Assembly (NCBI RefSeq): GCF_001640805.2
Contig: NC_066850.1
Coordinates: forward strand, 7,550,556 to 7,614,555
DNA length: 64,000 bases
Source: Lates calcarifer
Taxonomy: Eukaryota; Chordata; Actinopteri; Centropomidae
Reading direction: 5' to 3'
The notes below the pieces were generated by a model, which had not been told where the DNA came from, searched no databases, and saw only the letters and a program-made list of their open reading frames with translations. Shown piece by piece: positions 45,770 through 58,801 of the stretch (position 1 is its first letter; each line of letters begins with the position of its first letter). The position numbers and the translations under genes are program-made.

Positions 45770-45880
45770 ACAGTTAAAGGAATAGTTTGACATTATGGGA
45801 TGTGCACGTTTTTGCTTTCTTGCTGAGTTGAAAGAGAAAGTTGATACAAATCTTTTTAGGGTGAAGCCAGAGAATAAAAG
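45770..45880. mobile_element. Fossil interspersed repeat (TTAAAGGAATAGTTTGACAT family)
   Basis: TTAAAGGAATAGTTTGACAT, then TTGCTTTCTTGCTGAG..AGTTGATAC, follows in order the landmarks of an abundant percomorph repeat that I recall as beginning AAAGGAATAGTTYRACATTTTGGGAAATA with GCTTTCTTGCYGAGAGTTAGATGAGAAGATYGATACC. The copy is diverged and truncated. It is probably a non-autonomous element; class and exact borders are uncertain. Confidence 0.6.
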
Positions 45881-46550
45881 CATGTGTGTGCATGCTTTAG
45901 CGAGTGAGGTGTGTGTTTGAGCTGAAATGGGCAGGGAATATTTCATCAGATCCAAAAATTACATTTTCTCCATGGGGTCTCACTGCCCGTCTCTGAGCCC
46001 TGAACCTTACAGCGGGGAGGAGGGAGGAAGCAAACCCGCAGCATCATTAAATGAAAGAGTTGATAGCTTGTCGTCTTTTCGGAGTTTGTGTTGCAAAATC
46101 TGGAGACAACATAAATTGATTCTATAATCTGTTTATTCACTTGTGCATTCACTTGTTCCAGCAAACAGTCATTGCTAACTCTGTTTTTAGTTCTGTCTCC
46201 AAAGCCTGATGCACACATTTTAAAATGAGAATTCTAATATCTGCGTCTTCCAAAGACCAAAATATGAATGATTGACACGTGGCCACACGCCTCAGGCCGG
46301 TGTGAGGAGCAGCGTGTGACGCTGTACGACAGTGTCCTGCGCGCGCTCGCTTATATGTGTGGTGCGATGTCAGGAGTGATCAGTGTATGTCTTGTTTCTC
46401 TCTGAGATCAGATAAGATGGATATCCTGTAGTTTGACCCAGATGTTTATCTTGGTGTCAGGCATGAGTTATGTATCACGGTGCAGGTTAAAATTGGCTGT
46501 GCTAAGTGACTCCCTGGCTTGGTTTAAATGCTGCAGGGAGGAGACTACAG

Positions 46551-46553
<3 letters not shown>

Positions 46554-46607
<54 letters not shown>

Positions 46608-46609
46608 AT
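46554..46609 (+). repeat. (GT)n microsatellite, 56 bp
   Basis: About 25 GT units ending GCGCAT, with strict alternation. It is isolated in intronic sequence. Confidence 0.93.
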
Positions 46610-49436
46610 CTGTGTGAGTTGCAGGGTACTGAGTGCAGTTAAGAAAGCTGTAAGTCATTTGAGGAGAGCATGCCAGTGTGCATTTGATTGCAGATGCACT
46701 CCTTTGCCTGTACTCAAAGGATTCTTACTTAGGATTATTACATTACTATTTGGCCTATTGTAGCCTCCTTTCTGAATTATAATCCTATTTATTTTTTTGT
46801 GTGTATTAAGGTTTTTTTGGGGTGATTTTGCCATCTTAAAGAGCTTAGTTTGGGCTGCATTTTCTTGCTCCTGTGTGCCTATAAACCCTTTGAGACATTG
46901 TACTGTATGTACTCTACAATTAAACTTCTTTGTGTATTACATTCTTAAGCAGTCCTTTCCCCGAATTATGCTTGAGAAAACCACAGTTCCAGCCCTTATC
47001 ATAGCTGCGAACAACTCGAGCAGAAACTCAAATATCTCCCCCTCAGCAATTACTTCATACAGCGTTTTTTGCTAGCAGTGTGCTGTATTAACCCTTCTCG
47101 CTGCTTTTCCTCTCTATCGTGTTTTTCTTCTCCCTTTATTCTGCACTCCTCAGCTCTCTTCCTCTTTACTCTGGCACTGTTGTAGCCACAGTGTCCCACG
47201 TGGAAGCCCTGTCCTGGTCCACTTCTATAAATACTTTCAGATGATCTTGGCCATCAGTGTCTCCTCCTCCTCCTCCTCTCTGCTATTCAGGAAGCTTTAT
47301 TTTGTATTGTATTTTATTGAATGTTTGAATATAGAAAAATACCAGTAAAACACCTACATACTTAACTGTGTATTGATAGCTATAACAATAATATTGTAAT
47401 ATAATCTCTTAGATATAAAAAGCACATTTTTATTGTAGTGCAGTATCAATAATAAAAACCTGAGCTTAGATTACTGGAACAGTATATTAGAGCTACAGTG
47501 AAAAGATGCAGACAGTTGAGAGGAAAGCAGAAATTTGCATGTGTGTAATTGGCTTTAATGCTCAGCGCTGTACACTGATCACCTTTATGTCTTACAGAAG
47601 GTTGACTCAACAGTTCTTCATAACACTTGGGTGCTGACTGTCCTGTGGCCTCATTTTGCCTTTTCCTGGGTCATTTTCCCTCCTCAGCCAGCGTGAATAC
47701 GCTGATGTCTCCTGTTCTTGTCCTCGTAAATGGGACAGACGTGGGCAAATGGGGAACAGAAAGTACTAAACAAAAATATAGGATAAAAGAGCCAGTTGTT
47801 TCTTCTGTATAGTTATAAAACCATGCAAGGAAACGAATGCATGCTAGTTATGTTAGCAGCCTCATTATCTGCAACACGGTGGTCTTCTTGTAGTCGGTTA
47901 TGTAACCAGTGGTAGTTATCTGGTCCTGGCAATGCATAATAAACTAAGACCGGACAAAAACCTGTATGGCACCAAAATAACAACAAATAAAAATAAAAAT
48001 GACTTCACACAGGCTTCATATGTTTTAAAGCTTTAAATTTGTACAATTTCAAACCCAGTTCTACATTTGAAATCTTCCTGGTGTAAAAGCCCTACATGAA
48101 TTTTGCACTTAGGTTTCTGTAAAAGCAGAATAATAATACAATCGTGGCTCACAGAGCAGATCTTGAGAGATTTCCTCTGCTAGTACTTACAGAGAGAACA
48201 GCAGCCAGGGTTTAGACACACCTGGTACACCGTGTCCCAGATTAATGTCACTGCAAAGCACTGTTGTATTGACAGGTTTTAAGATGTAAGTACCAGTGAA
48301 GGATGTGTATTTTTATTTGGTGAAAAAAACCTTAAGACGGCAAGCCTAGATGCACGGTGTGCAATATCATCACCAAATCTGAGAAACACATCCACTAATA
48401 CTTAATTTTGTCTGTCATAATGTCACATTGGCACAAGAGCTGAGCAGAAATTCAACATATAAATGTACAGCTCCTGTTATGGTACATTTCATACTCAGCT
48501 TTTGCAGATGCCAAGTCTTTTTTGTCTGCTTGATCAGTGTGTGCTGTAGTATATGTTGCATGTACACACAGTAACTCCTGAGGGGGATAAGAAACAAAAG
48601 CAGCGAGTCTCATTTGAACCTAAGTATGCTGCTCCAGTAGAAGCTGTACATGCAAAATTCACAGTGTATGTGACAACTTTGCACAGAACTTAAACTTTCT
48701 TTAAGTTTTAGTTCCGCACACATACTCTCAGTACCTTACAGACCCAACTTTCAAATACAGAAAGTCTCTCTTATGCATATATCTTTCTTGCATACACCTT
48801 CTTTTATCGCAGTATATTTTTTTAAACAGGGCGAACATGTAGGAATTCTTCAGTCTCACAGCGCTTTTATACCCACTCATTCTTCTTTCCCCCACCTCTG
48901 CCCTGAAGCTTATCCGTTCTTACTTGAACTGTGTAAAAGAGATCCACCAAAGTTGATGTCAAAGGGCCCCAAAGACGCAAACTCTAATAGAGCTTGTATT
49001 CAGTCAAAATGGTTTTTACAGAAGTGCTTTATGTGCTCAGGATTGACCTCTTGATGACCAATTATCCATTTAGTGCAGATGACAGTGGAGTTGGCTAATC
49101 TGTATTGTGTCACTCAATGATGTGTGTTTGTAAAATAATGTGGCTAAGTGATTTCGAGCTTGACCTGTTAAGAGGATGAGAAGGATGCTTGATGCTGTCA
49201 GGGGCACGAGAGGTCCCGAAAAGTGTGGATACACGTTTATTCTGTTAGCTGACTTGTCGGTATTTATATCAACTGCAAGAGAATTTCTGCATTTTCTAAC
49301 TGATCCAGTTATGTCCCCTGGTCTTTTATGACTTATCATGCCAAATAATGTTTAAAGTACTGAGGACGTCTTGCTGTTCTTTTGATTAGCTTCTGTGCTG
49401 TCCTTTAACTCCTTTAACTGTGTTGTCTTTGGCCAG

Positions 49437-49546
49437 GTATTGAATGTCCACGCAGTTCCAGGAATCTGCCTGGGGGCATGCAGGTGGCTGAACCTTTCAG
49501 TGACGAGGCCATGCTGTTCACCAAAGAGCTGGTGCTGCAGAGAGAG
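49437..49546 (+). CDS. snd1: snd1 exon: SN4 helix 1 (about exon 16), last exon in window
   Basis: This 110-bp exon completes a Gly codon and encodes [20 protein letters not shown] and [16 protein letters not shown], about human residues 558-594. It contains the first SN4 helix ([16 protein letters not shown]) that follows the IECPR turn. The middle ([12 protein letters not shown]) differs from human (GARNLPGLVQEG). The phase is 1 in and 0 out. The acceptor is tggccag and the donor is GAG|gtaagc. The rest of SN4 (expected VEVEVESMDKAGNF-like sequence), the tudor domain and SN5 were not found before base 64000. Confidence 0.97.
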
Positions 49547-49585
49547 GTAAGCACTATAGCAGAACGTTCTGGCCCTGATTTCATC

Positions 49586-49607
49586 TTTTTTTTTTTTTTT
49601 TTTTTTT
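49586..49607 (+). repeat. Poly(T) run, 22 bases
   Basis: A homopolymer of 22 T starting 39 bp inside the intron after the donor at 49547. U-rich sequence near a donor can bind TIA1, but this one is rather far downstream. Confidence 0.9.
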
Positions 49608-50258
49608 GGTCTCTTTTTGTTACAAAGCCCGTTCCCATGTTGGAAACTCTTGATGTTCTGCTACTTTGGCAACAACAATGCTGCATTTTCACTTTCACAC
49701 TCACAGTCCAAGTTTAGTTTTGCTTCGAACACAAGATCATTTTGGTTCAGAGATGTGAGAAGAATGTCTATTATACTTTTAATAACAGATACTGATAATC
49801 ACAGCAACTACTTTTGGCACGAAAACATATTCCCAACATGTAGTCTGGCTGTGTTTTTGTGCTACACTGTGAAGATCCAGACCTGTTTTATTTGGTCAAC
49901 ATATACTAAATGTTTAATGACATAAACCACTGATTGTTCCCACATTTGATCTTAATATTTTCCAGGAAATCTTTCATTAACATCATTAAATATAGTACTT
50001 AAAAGACAGTATTTTGAAATATGTAGTACAGAGAGGAAAATTACAACTTATTTCTTGACCTTTGACTGTCTGTTTCTGATTTCAAGTCATTTTTGTCTCT
50101 TTTATCAGTGAAGTTTGTACAGAGATGGAGCAAACAGTGTACTTCCAAATGAGAATTATTACAGCATTCAAAAAACTGTACTTGTACCTTGAGTGCCTGG
50201 AAATCTCAACAAAAATCTAGACAAAAATGGCCACAATCAAGCAGACTACCCCTAAACC

Positions 50259-50280
50259 CACACACACACACACACACACA
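50259..50280 (+). repeat. (CA)11 microsatellite
   Basis: Perfect CA repeat of 22 bp, followed by imperfect ACAC units to about 50298. Confidence 0.9.
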
Positions 50281-50726
50281 TCGACACACGCCACACACTA
50301 TCCACCTCGCTTACTCCCAGTTTATGGAAAGCTCACCTGATAGTGGATCAGTGCTCCTGGGCTTTAGAAAACTCCATCCACTGTGTGCCTGTTCATTCAC
50401 ATGCTAATAGGTTTTTATAAGAAGCAGTGAACGGACCAAAGCCATGATGGAACTAGCTATAATCCTGCCACCACTTATCCAGGCCACACACTCCCTCTCT
50501 CTCTTGCACTCTTTCACTCCCTGCCTCTCCATTCCTATCTCCGTTTTTAAAGGGCTTTTTTTTTCGCGCGGGCCGGCTGACTCCGCTGTCCTCCGGTGTT
50601 TAATTGTCATGGAAATGTAGCCTTGGCCGGCGTTGGAGGTGGACTAGTGTCAGAGCGTGTGTGCAAGCCAGTAATATAGGTTGTACCAAAAAAGCCTTGA
50701 CTGTGAAATAATTGATGCAAGCGACA

Positions 50727-50750
50727 GGGGATTTTGATTGACAAATCCCC
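50727..50750 (+). other. 8-bp inverted repeat around TGATTGAC
   Basis: GGGGATTT at 50727-50734 and AAATCCCC at 50743-50750 are exact reverse complements around an 8-base centre TGATTGAC, which matches the PBX-type core TGATTGA(C). It could be a composite regulatory site; this is inference. Confidence 0.5.
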
Positions 50751-50935
50751 CATGACTCAGTGTAGGGGTGCTGCAGCACTTGCGTGGTGATATGAATTTT
50801 TATTCTTTTTGCAGATGCATACATGCTTGAGAGACTTGCAAGACTTGCAAACATGCTTCACCCCACTCTTATTCTTTTCTCTGTGTGGTCAGATTAAATT
50901 AAGCATTTGCTATCATGCACATTACCTCTCCCATC

Positions 50936-50938
<3 letters not shown>

Positions 50939-50977
<39 letters not shown>

Positions 50978-50988
50978 CTCTCACACAT
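50939..50988 (+). repeat. (AC)18 plus (TC)n compound microsatellite
   Basis: AC repeat at 50939-50974 followed by TCTCTCTCACACA. Confidence 0.92.
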
Positions 50989-52440
50989 TTTCTCCCTTGC
51001 CAGTCACTGGTGGTGTCAGCAAGTTTTTCACAGGTAGGTGGGAGTTAGCAGGCAGGACTGAGCCATATAATGAGTCCTGAGCCCAGTGCGGGGGCTGCTT
51101 GGCTGGCTGCACTGACCTGCTGTTATGGGCTAATATGAACACAAACACAGACACACACACACACTCTCAAAGTGGACACATTCAGAGTAGATAACAACGC
51201 GGTTAAGCATTCACACATAAGAGCTGTCGATTCTCCGAAAGAAAAGGTAAAGTCATTATCCAAAAGAAAGTTGCTGGTTTGAAATCCCGCTGTTAAGATG
51301 TTCACTGAACAAATTGGGACATGGCAAGAGGGGAAAAAAAAGGTGGAAGACACACACATCTAGCTGGAAAACGGTCAAAACAATCTGTTTTACAATGCTT
51401 GCTAGTGAAACAGGTTAAAGTTGGAGGCGGTGGAGCAAAAATGTGACCGGAAGTGCAGGAGTTCTAACAAGAGATGCGACGTGGTGTATGACGGAGGGTA
51501 AGAACAGGTCTATGCCCTTGAATCGATATCTCTCCGTCTTACCTATCCTCTTAGAGCATAGCGAGCGCAACCGAAACAGGCAATTAAGGTGTGTGACACT
51601 CAGGCATGAATATGGATCATTTGATTTCATTAGCATGAGATTCTGCTGTTGATTCGTCTCTGAATAGCCTGTGATTGCGGCAGCCTTTTAAGATGTTCCA
51701 AAGATGGCCTCACGTGAATAACGTTTGATTTGAGTTTTGGCGGTGTATTTATTTGCATTCATCAAATATTTTTCTTGGTTGCGCTACTCGACAGCCATTT
51801 TGAGCTTTCTAGGGCTTTGTTGAACTGATGACATGTTGACTCAATGGTCCATAAGCTTTTTTTCCTCCCCCCTCACACTTCCGCATTTCACTACCCTGTA
51901 ATTAGCGACTCGCTTTTTCTTGTTTCCTTTGAAATAGAGTTTGGGTGCAGGCACGAGCACACTTTTCTCTTTTCATGCCTTTGTGCTGCTGTTTTGGTCT
52001 CTCTCTAATAGCCTTTTCTCTTTTCTGCCGTCCGCCTTTTTTCCCACTCATTTGTCCCCTCACTCTCGTCTCCCTCCTCCTCCTCCTCCTCTTCTTCTTT
52101 GGTGTCTAGTTCTAAATCTCTGACTGACACTTGCTCTTAGCTCTGTCCCTCCTCGCCTGCATTTTCTCCCTATCCCCTCCATTCTCAGTTTCTGTCTCTA
52201 AACTGCCACACGGCCATGTCTTAATTTCTCCTGATGCAGACACGCATAATTAATGTGGCATCCAGTGTGGGGAGAGGCCCTGGTCTCTGTCTCCTCTATT
52301 TATAACCCCCCACCACGGCCACTGCCGCCCCTCATTCCCTCTGTCTCTCCAGTGTCGCTTTTTAAACATTTCTTTCACTTCTCAGACTCTCTCTTTTCAA
52401 AAATCACTTTTGTTTTTATCTTCTCTGTCTTCCTTTATCC

Positions 52441-52530
52441 ATCCCTCCCCTCCTTCCTTTCTCTTTCTCTGTCTCTCCCTCTGTCTGTCCGCTTCTCTCT
52501 CTCTCTCCCTCCCTCTCTCTCTCTCTCTGT
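52441..52530 (+). repeat. CT-rich low-complexity tract
   Basis: About 90 bp made almost only of C and T with rare G, including CTCTCTCT and CCCT units. It belongs to a longer pyrimidine-rich zone from about 51940 to 52535. Confidence 0.85.
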
Positions 52531-52748
52531 GTAGTGTTAATCTCTGACAGACACTGTTCCCGTTCCCAGCGTGGAGCCGAAACAGCAGCACAGAATTCTG
52601 AGGAAAAAAGCAAAACACATTGGTAAACACCACTCCCCAGACATTTTCCTTTTCTTTTTTGATGTCTTCCATTTAATTTCTCTCACCTCCCACCTTCCAT
52701 TGACAAAAACATCCATTCACTATCTCAGTCACTGAGCCTCTCTGTTGA

Positions 52749-52777
52749 TTTTTTCTTTCTTTCTTTTTTTTTTTTTT
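52749..52777 (+). repeat. (TTTC)n and poly(T)
   Basis: Three TTTC units followed by about 14 T. Low complexity only. Confidence 0.85.
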
Positions 52778-54073
52778 AAATGCTTTTGGGTGGCAACTTC
52801 AAAAGCTCAGCCTAACCAGGAGGGAGACGAACAGAGAAATTTTACTGCATTGATATGTTTATCCAGGATGAGTCAGCCAGACACGGGACGTAATTAGTAG
52901 TGCAGTGTTGGTTAGTAAAGGACATTAATCGGTGAAACAATATTTAAACTATTCCCCCGCCATACCTCATTAAAATACAGTGTGTTTAATGAGCATCATT
53001 CTGGGCAGTGGTGGCTGCAATGTGAAGAATTTGATGCCTGTGATGAGAGTGTGATGCTGCCGTCAGAGTAAGACACGTCATACTTCCAAGTTCTGCTTGT
53101 GATGTATGTAATCTTTTATCTAAGATTAAATGGTTTGAACTAATCCGCTCCAAAGCCTTTTTTTTTGTTTGTGTTGCATTTAACAACACAAGAAAGTCTC
53201 CTGATTTGAACCGCTGTCATATATATTCACAGTTGTGTAAGTGATCACCAGACAGGAGAGGAAGGAAGAATAAGAAAAGCGAGTGAAGCAGAGATGGAGT
53301 GTTTGATTGAGCAGGGACGAGAGCGGGCTAAGTGGACAGTAATATGCGGTGTACTGTTCCACCTACGTACGCTGTCAGTCCTATTGACCTCATTCAGTCT
53401 GGGTGGTCTCTCATCTACTGTCCTGCCCCGGCTGCCTACTCACCAACAATTTCTCTTGATCTCACACATAGGAACGCTCATCAGAGCTTATAATCTTTCA
53501 CTTACTTGGAATGAAAAACGCGAACACATGAACAGGGGCCTGGTCACAGCGTGTTGGGCACGGCTGTTTTATACCTAAAGCTGTTAGAGATGATTTCCAA
53601 CAAGTAAACTAAAACATACAATGGTTTGTTTTTAGGAACTAAGCTGTATCTTATGCGCTTGTGATGGGTTATTTTACATTTCACTGAACCTCAAGCAAAA
53701 GTGATTTTTGAGCAAACGCCACACATCATTATTCCAAGTCATTCCACTCTGAAGGCTTGTTTCCTTCTAAACAGACTGCTGACATGATGTTTTCAAACAA
53801 GGCAGGAGCAGCCATGGTCGAGTTACTACAGTTACACAGTTTGTGGCATATCTCATCCATTTAAACATTTTATTACCACTTGTTTCAGCTGAGGTTGGAA
53901 AGAAATTAGATCTTGACATTGAAAAAAGGATAATCGTATTTGTAGTACTCAGACAAAACAAAGTGAGGAAACAAAAACAAAAGTTGAATAGCATTTTAAT
54001 GTAGTTGCCACAGTCGTACTATGCATACACACACAACACACACAGTCACTTACCTCTGTCTCTGTGAGGAGTG

Positions 54074-54088
54074 TTTTTTTTTTTTTTT
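54074..54088 (+). repeat. Poly(T) run, 15 bases
   Basis: Homopolymer T15 at the left edge of the GC-rich patch that follows. Confidence 0.9.
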
Positions 54089-55845
54089 CTTTTTTCGCTG
54101 TGTCAGGTGGCACGTGTGTTGCTCCCCCCCGTGCATGGCATCCTAAACCTAGCCCGGCTGTGCTCAAAACGGGCCCCCACCTACCCCGCCTTGTGACATG
54201 AACACTGTGTGCACCGGGCTGCCATGGGTGGGGGTTGGCACAGGCTGCCTTCAAACCTGCAGGAGGTTGCGTTGTGGAGCGCTGATGAGTCACGGTGCCG
54301 GTGTGGCATCACAGATGCCCGGCTAATGCCTGCCCCTACAGATCTCATAGCTCTCTGCTTTAATAACTGTTCTTGGTGAGCATTTTAATTAAACACTAAT
54401 AAATCCAGCACCTTTGCAATATCAAAAGGATTTTACTTTCTGTTCTGTGTGGATGTGTGTGGTAATTCCTTCTTGTACCACTACCATAAGTATAAATAGG
54501 CACACTGAGGCAAGTGGATAATTGAAGTGTTATCTAGTTATGTGTCTCTTCTTCTCTCCGTCTCTGTGCATCTATCTATCTGTGGTCAGTGCAACTCCAA
54601 TCAATTCATTTAGCATTCTCCACACACACATACAGGCACGCAGAATGCATCCTTCATGGCTTTGCGCCTCTTTTATACGTCTTATTTTGCCTTTCAGGGC
54701 CGCAGGACAGCATCGGATTTCTCTACAGCTTCCATGCTCTCGCATTGATTTCCGATCATGCCTGAATTATTTTGGCATGAGGCCGATTACACAAGTACTG
54801 CATCTCACACTGTTTGACCATGTCTCTTCCTATCTCTCTCCCCCACCCCCCTCTGTCTCTCTCACACCCTCGCCTCACGTTCTGTTGTTCACATGGGCCC
54901 ATTTTGTGTATGTCGTCGTTTGTTTTTTGTTTTTTTTTTTTGCATCTGTTGCATCAGACTTGTTTTTCTTTCTCATGCTTTGGCACATGCATGGATAGAG
55001 AGAAGGAGAGAGGGAGAGAGAATGAGTACACGTGATGAATAATGCATGGTGTGGTTTCCTGGTCAGTGAGACAGACAGACGGTGGGGACGGTGAACTGCC
55101 CCTTGGGCCCTTTTTTTTCCCCCAACCACACACTGTAGTTAAACAAACCACAAGCGCAGAAGGCAGCCCTGTATCCAGATTACTGCTACATTATAGCCTT
55201 AGACAGGATCTGTCCCCATCCATTCATTTCATGACTAGTGTTTGTATTGTCGATTTGATTATCCATCTATATCCCATATTCTGGCCTCATGTCACAGTTG
55301 AGCACTAGCTCTGTTTCTGAGTTGATAGTGGATGTGTCTCGCTTGGTGAAATAGAGCAGCAGCGGTAAGATAACTGGCAAACCGTGCTAGTTTGCAATTT
55401 AAATAGAGAATAAATTTGTAATTTCAAGTTTGACCTTGAAACCCACCTTGTGAGCATAATGCCATTAAACAGTAGTTTCTGTTGAGTACTGATCATAAAT
55501 TCTGATACTCTCAATAGACAGTCTATTTTACTTTGGACTAATTGGTGTCACAGGTAGAGTTCAGCTTTTGGTTTTGTAACAGTCTGCAAAAAAAAAGAAG
55601 TACTGCTCAGCCTGTTTGCGCGTATCAGTGTCACAGTCGGGCGGCTTTGTTCCTTGAAAATCGTGAATTACACCCTGAAGGTGAACACGGCGACCCACAT
55701 AAACGCGTTCAAACCGTCGCGGTGACTGAGAGATAGATGGTCCTGAATAGAGATGGTGAGATGAGAGGAAGGGAGAAACCTGCTCACTGCTTTATCGCCC
55801 CAACTCGTTTACTAGGGCGACCTTGCGCTCAACGTGTGTGGGTGT

Positions 55846-55846
<1 letters not shown>

Positions 55847-55887
<41 letters not shown>
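55847..55887 (+). repeat. (GT)20 microsatellite
   Basis: Perfect GT repeat of 41 bp, preceded by CGTGTGTGGGTGTG. Confidence 0.93.
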
Positions 55888-55888
<1 letters not shown>

Positions 55889-57484
55889 TGGAATTGCAAC
55901 TTCGCCGTCCACCCTGATAAGCATACCCTGCAAACAGTGCAAAGACACAGGCACACACAGTGCTTGGGGACCAGCTGAATCCTCTTAGCCTTTTCCTCTA
56001 CATGAAGGGCACTGCAGTACTCTTCCACATCAATGAGGGCAACAGTATAATGCTCCTCTGCACTTGCACTGTACTGTCTCACAGTATATCACTCACTGTA
56101 TTCATCTCATTTTTTTATTCTCTTTCTTTCTATGTCTTTTCCTTTCTCTTGCACCCCACTCTTTCCCCTACATTAGTCTACATTATAGCTGCTTTTCTAC
56201 CAGATTTTAAAGTTAAAACTTAGTGTCAGAGAGAGAGAGGGAGGGGGGAAATGGACATGGTACATCAGCATGTGTGCTCACTTTCCTAGACAAACACATT
56301 TGTGAAATTATTATTGAACCTAAGGCCATAAGACTTAAGAGGTTTCATAAGTGATCGAAGCAGCAGGAAAAGGCTTCTTTTGTCTCTGCCGTGTCTTTGT
56401 TTGCCTTTCCCCTGGTTACACGCCGGTCCCTCTCACTTAAAAAGAAAATAGCCAAACTACATATTGAATTTTGGTCTGTCTGAGAATACTGGAGGCAGAC
56501 AGCCAGAATAGCCAGTGGCTGTGTCAACAGACACGCCATTACCTGTCTTATTATTCGGCTGCTGTTCTCCTTTTCTTCTTTTGGCTCTTATTTTTTTCTC
56601 CTTCACTGCCAGTCCATTGTTCTAATAAAGAACAGTTTTATTTGCAGTTTGAGTTTCTCTGTTCCATTAGTCAACACAGCCCAGCCAAAAAGAAAGGAAA
56701 GACAAAGAATTAATGTTAAATTCAGAGTTGGGAGTTAGGACTATAATACTGAAAGAGGCTAGTCTACTGGGGCGCTCTCACTAGCTCAGTTGTTGCCTGA
56801 TAGTTGGACCAACTTCTCTTAATCTGGGTTTTTATCACCAACACAGAGGTTATATTAATAAAGTTATTCAAAAGGCTGATTTAAAATCTTGCTAATTAAT
56901 TTCTAGGAGTTTAGGGAATAGATGTGATTTGAAGATTTGTGTGTGGAAAAAAATGTGAGTTTGATACACAGGAATTTCCTGCTTGCACTTTTGACCACGA
57001 AAATAATAGATAACAAGTTAATCCTGGGAGATATTTGAATGGTTGGGCAGGCACAACATCTTAGGCTCTAAAAACAAGTCAGGAATTGCCTCAGCTTTGA
57101 CCGGAGTTTGAATTCTCCAAGTGTCATCTTGTTAATCCTCCTTCGGTCAGCTGATTCTCCTTCATCTCTCGTTCTGCCCCATGAGGCAGCTTCATTTTTA
57201 TCGCTTATTTCTTAATTTGCTATCATTGTTGTCTTGCCTCCCCATTCTTCTCACTTGACTGGCATTTTATGTCCCTCGCTAAATGAATGTTAGCATTCGC
57301 ACTCGCTCTTTGATTCTCCTTTTTATGTCGCTGTTGTCATCTTTCGTTACCCTGACCCTCTTTGTGATTTTGTGTGCACATGCTTCTTTCAGTAACCCCC
57401 TTTTTCCAGTCTGCCCCCTTTGAGGCTGACCTACAGGGAAAACACTCTCTCACACACAGTCACACGCACACTCGAACACACACA

Positions 57485-57531
57485 ACCCCCCCACCACCAC
57501 CAGCACCACCAGCACCACCACCTCCACCCCC
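57485..57531 (+). repeat. CCA/CAG trinucleotide tract with C runs
   Basis: CCACCACCACCAGCACC-type units between two C runs. The tract is translatable as a proline-alanine stretch but sits in an intron with no coding support. Confidence 0.85.
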
Positions 57532-58197
57532 GCTGCGCTGCCTTCTGAGCTGCTGGCCGCTAGGTGTTTGTTATCTAAACATGAACGCTGTTTGACACTG
57601 TAGCAAAAATGGCATGCGATTGGCATCAGAGGCAAAATTAACAGTCTGTTTATATTCATCATCCGCAAATAAATTCTGTCCCTTACTGATAAATTTTCTA
57701 AAGCTGTGTCTGCATAAAAACACAGTTAAAAGAAAGTGACATTTAATGCTGGAATAATGCTAGAATTTTAATGTCTCCTCACTGAATTCTCACTGTTGCA
57801 GTCTGACCTACATAGTGCTCAGTACTAGAAACAGTATACAGTCTATGTCCTTCACCATATGTTAGTTGAATCTCTGATGAGCACGCCTAAGGAAATTGCC
57901 CTGGGCTTTTATGCTTTATTGATGCTTAGATTGATCCTATTCTGTTGATGACTGTATATTGACAGCTTTGACAGACAAGTACGCAGTCATCTCTCTTTGT
58001 GTCTCCACCCTGAATGCAGCAAATACATAGACAGATAGAATGTAATAAAGTGGTGTATTGATGTTGTTTCCATTGCTTTGCAGGCAGCATCAAGTGTAGC
58101 TCTACTTGTAGCTTCTTTAAAAGTGTGATCTATATGTGGAGCCTATGCAGAGGAATAATATTCTCAGTCATCACTAACATCCGTGTCAGAGGGTTGA

Positions 58198-58231
58198 CAT
58201 ATGCGTGTGTGTGTGTGTGTGTGTGTGTGCA
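58198..58231 (+). repeat. (GT)n microsatellite, 34 bp
   Basis: CATATGC followed by about 12 GT units, all alternating purine and pyrimidine. Confidence 0.9.
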
Positions 58232-58760
58232 GGCAAGCGCAGAGCAGATACCAGCCTCTCAGTTGCACTAATGGTTCCCTTGACAACACAGCAATTGCTA
58301 CACATGAACATTGTATTGGCTGTAGGGTTAAAACACATACCACAAAGGCGCAGACAATCAGGCTTGCACATGTACACACACAAACACACAACACGTGCAC
58401 GCACACATACGCACGCAAGTCAGCTGTCATGATAAAAAGAGCCCATCAGTCTCTTCAGTGCCTTTTCTCCCCTATACTCCCTGTCTCTATTCCTTTTCTA
58501 TGATGGCAGAATTCACATATGGTTGCTGCAGACCAACACTCATGCTGCTGTTCACACAGACCATCTTCACCTGTTCTCTTCCCCACATCCTCTTATGTGT
58601 GTGTTTCTCATGTCTCATGTCACTCCTCAGTCCCTCGCTCGCTTATTGAGTTGTCAACGTCTGGCCCCTGCTGCGTAGAGGGCACACCTACCTAGACCTC
58701 CCATCTTCTCTTGTTTCATCCCTTTCTTTTCCCTCTCGCCTTGTTACCTCCTCTCTCCTT

Positions 58761-58764
<4 letters not shown>

Positions 58765-58800
<36 letters not shown>

Positions 58801-58801
58801 C
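58765..58801 (+). repeat. (TG)n(CG)n microsatellite, 37 bp
   Basis: About 15 TG units ending in GCGCGCAC, with strict alternation; a shorter analogue of the tract at 38395-38440. Confidence 0.9.

Larger units (their letters stand above)
40082..49436 (+). other. snd1: snd1 intron (9,355 bp)
   Basis: A GT-AG intron from gtgggt to tggccag. It contains two fossil interspersed repeats (about 40815-40930 and 45770-45880), a (GT)n microsatellite (46554-46609), a perfect 20-bp palindrome (45627-45646), and complex stretches at 41370-41560 and 45170-45660 that look like conserved non-coding sequence. No nested gene was seen on either strand. Confidence 0.86.

Noticed and set aside
51255..51300. B-box-like GGTTTGAAATCCC
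   Set aside because: It has an extra base against the consensus and no A box at proper spacing, so SINE or tRNA origin is not supported.
54522..54998. 158-codon plus-strand frame in the last intron
   Set aside because: Pyrimidine-rich Ser/Leu/Phe low-complexity translation with no domain or splice support.
57485..57531. Proline-rich coding-like trinucleotide tract
   Set aside because: It is a CCA/CAG simple repeat in the intron, and the frame around it has no other coding character.
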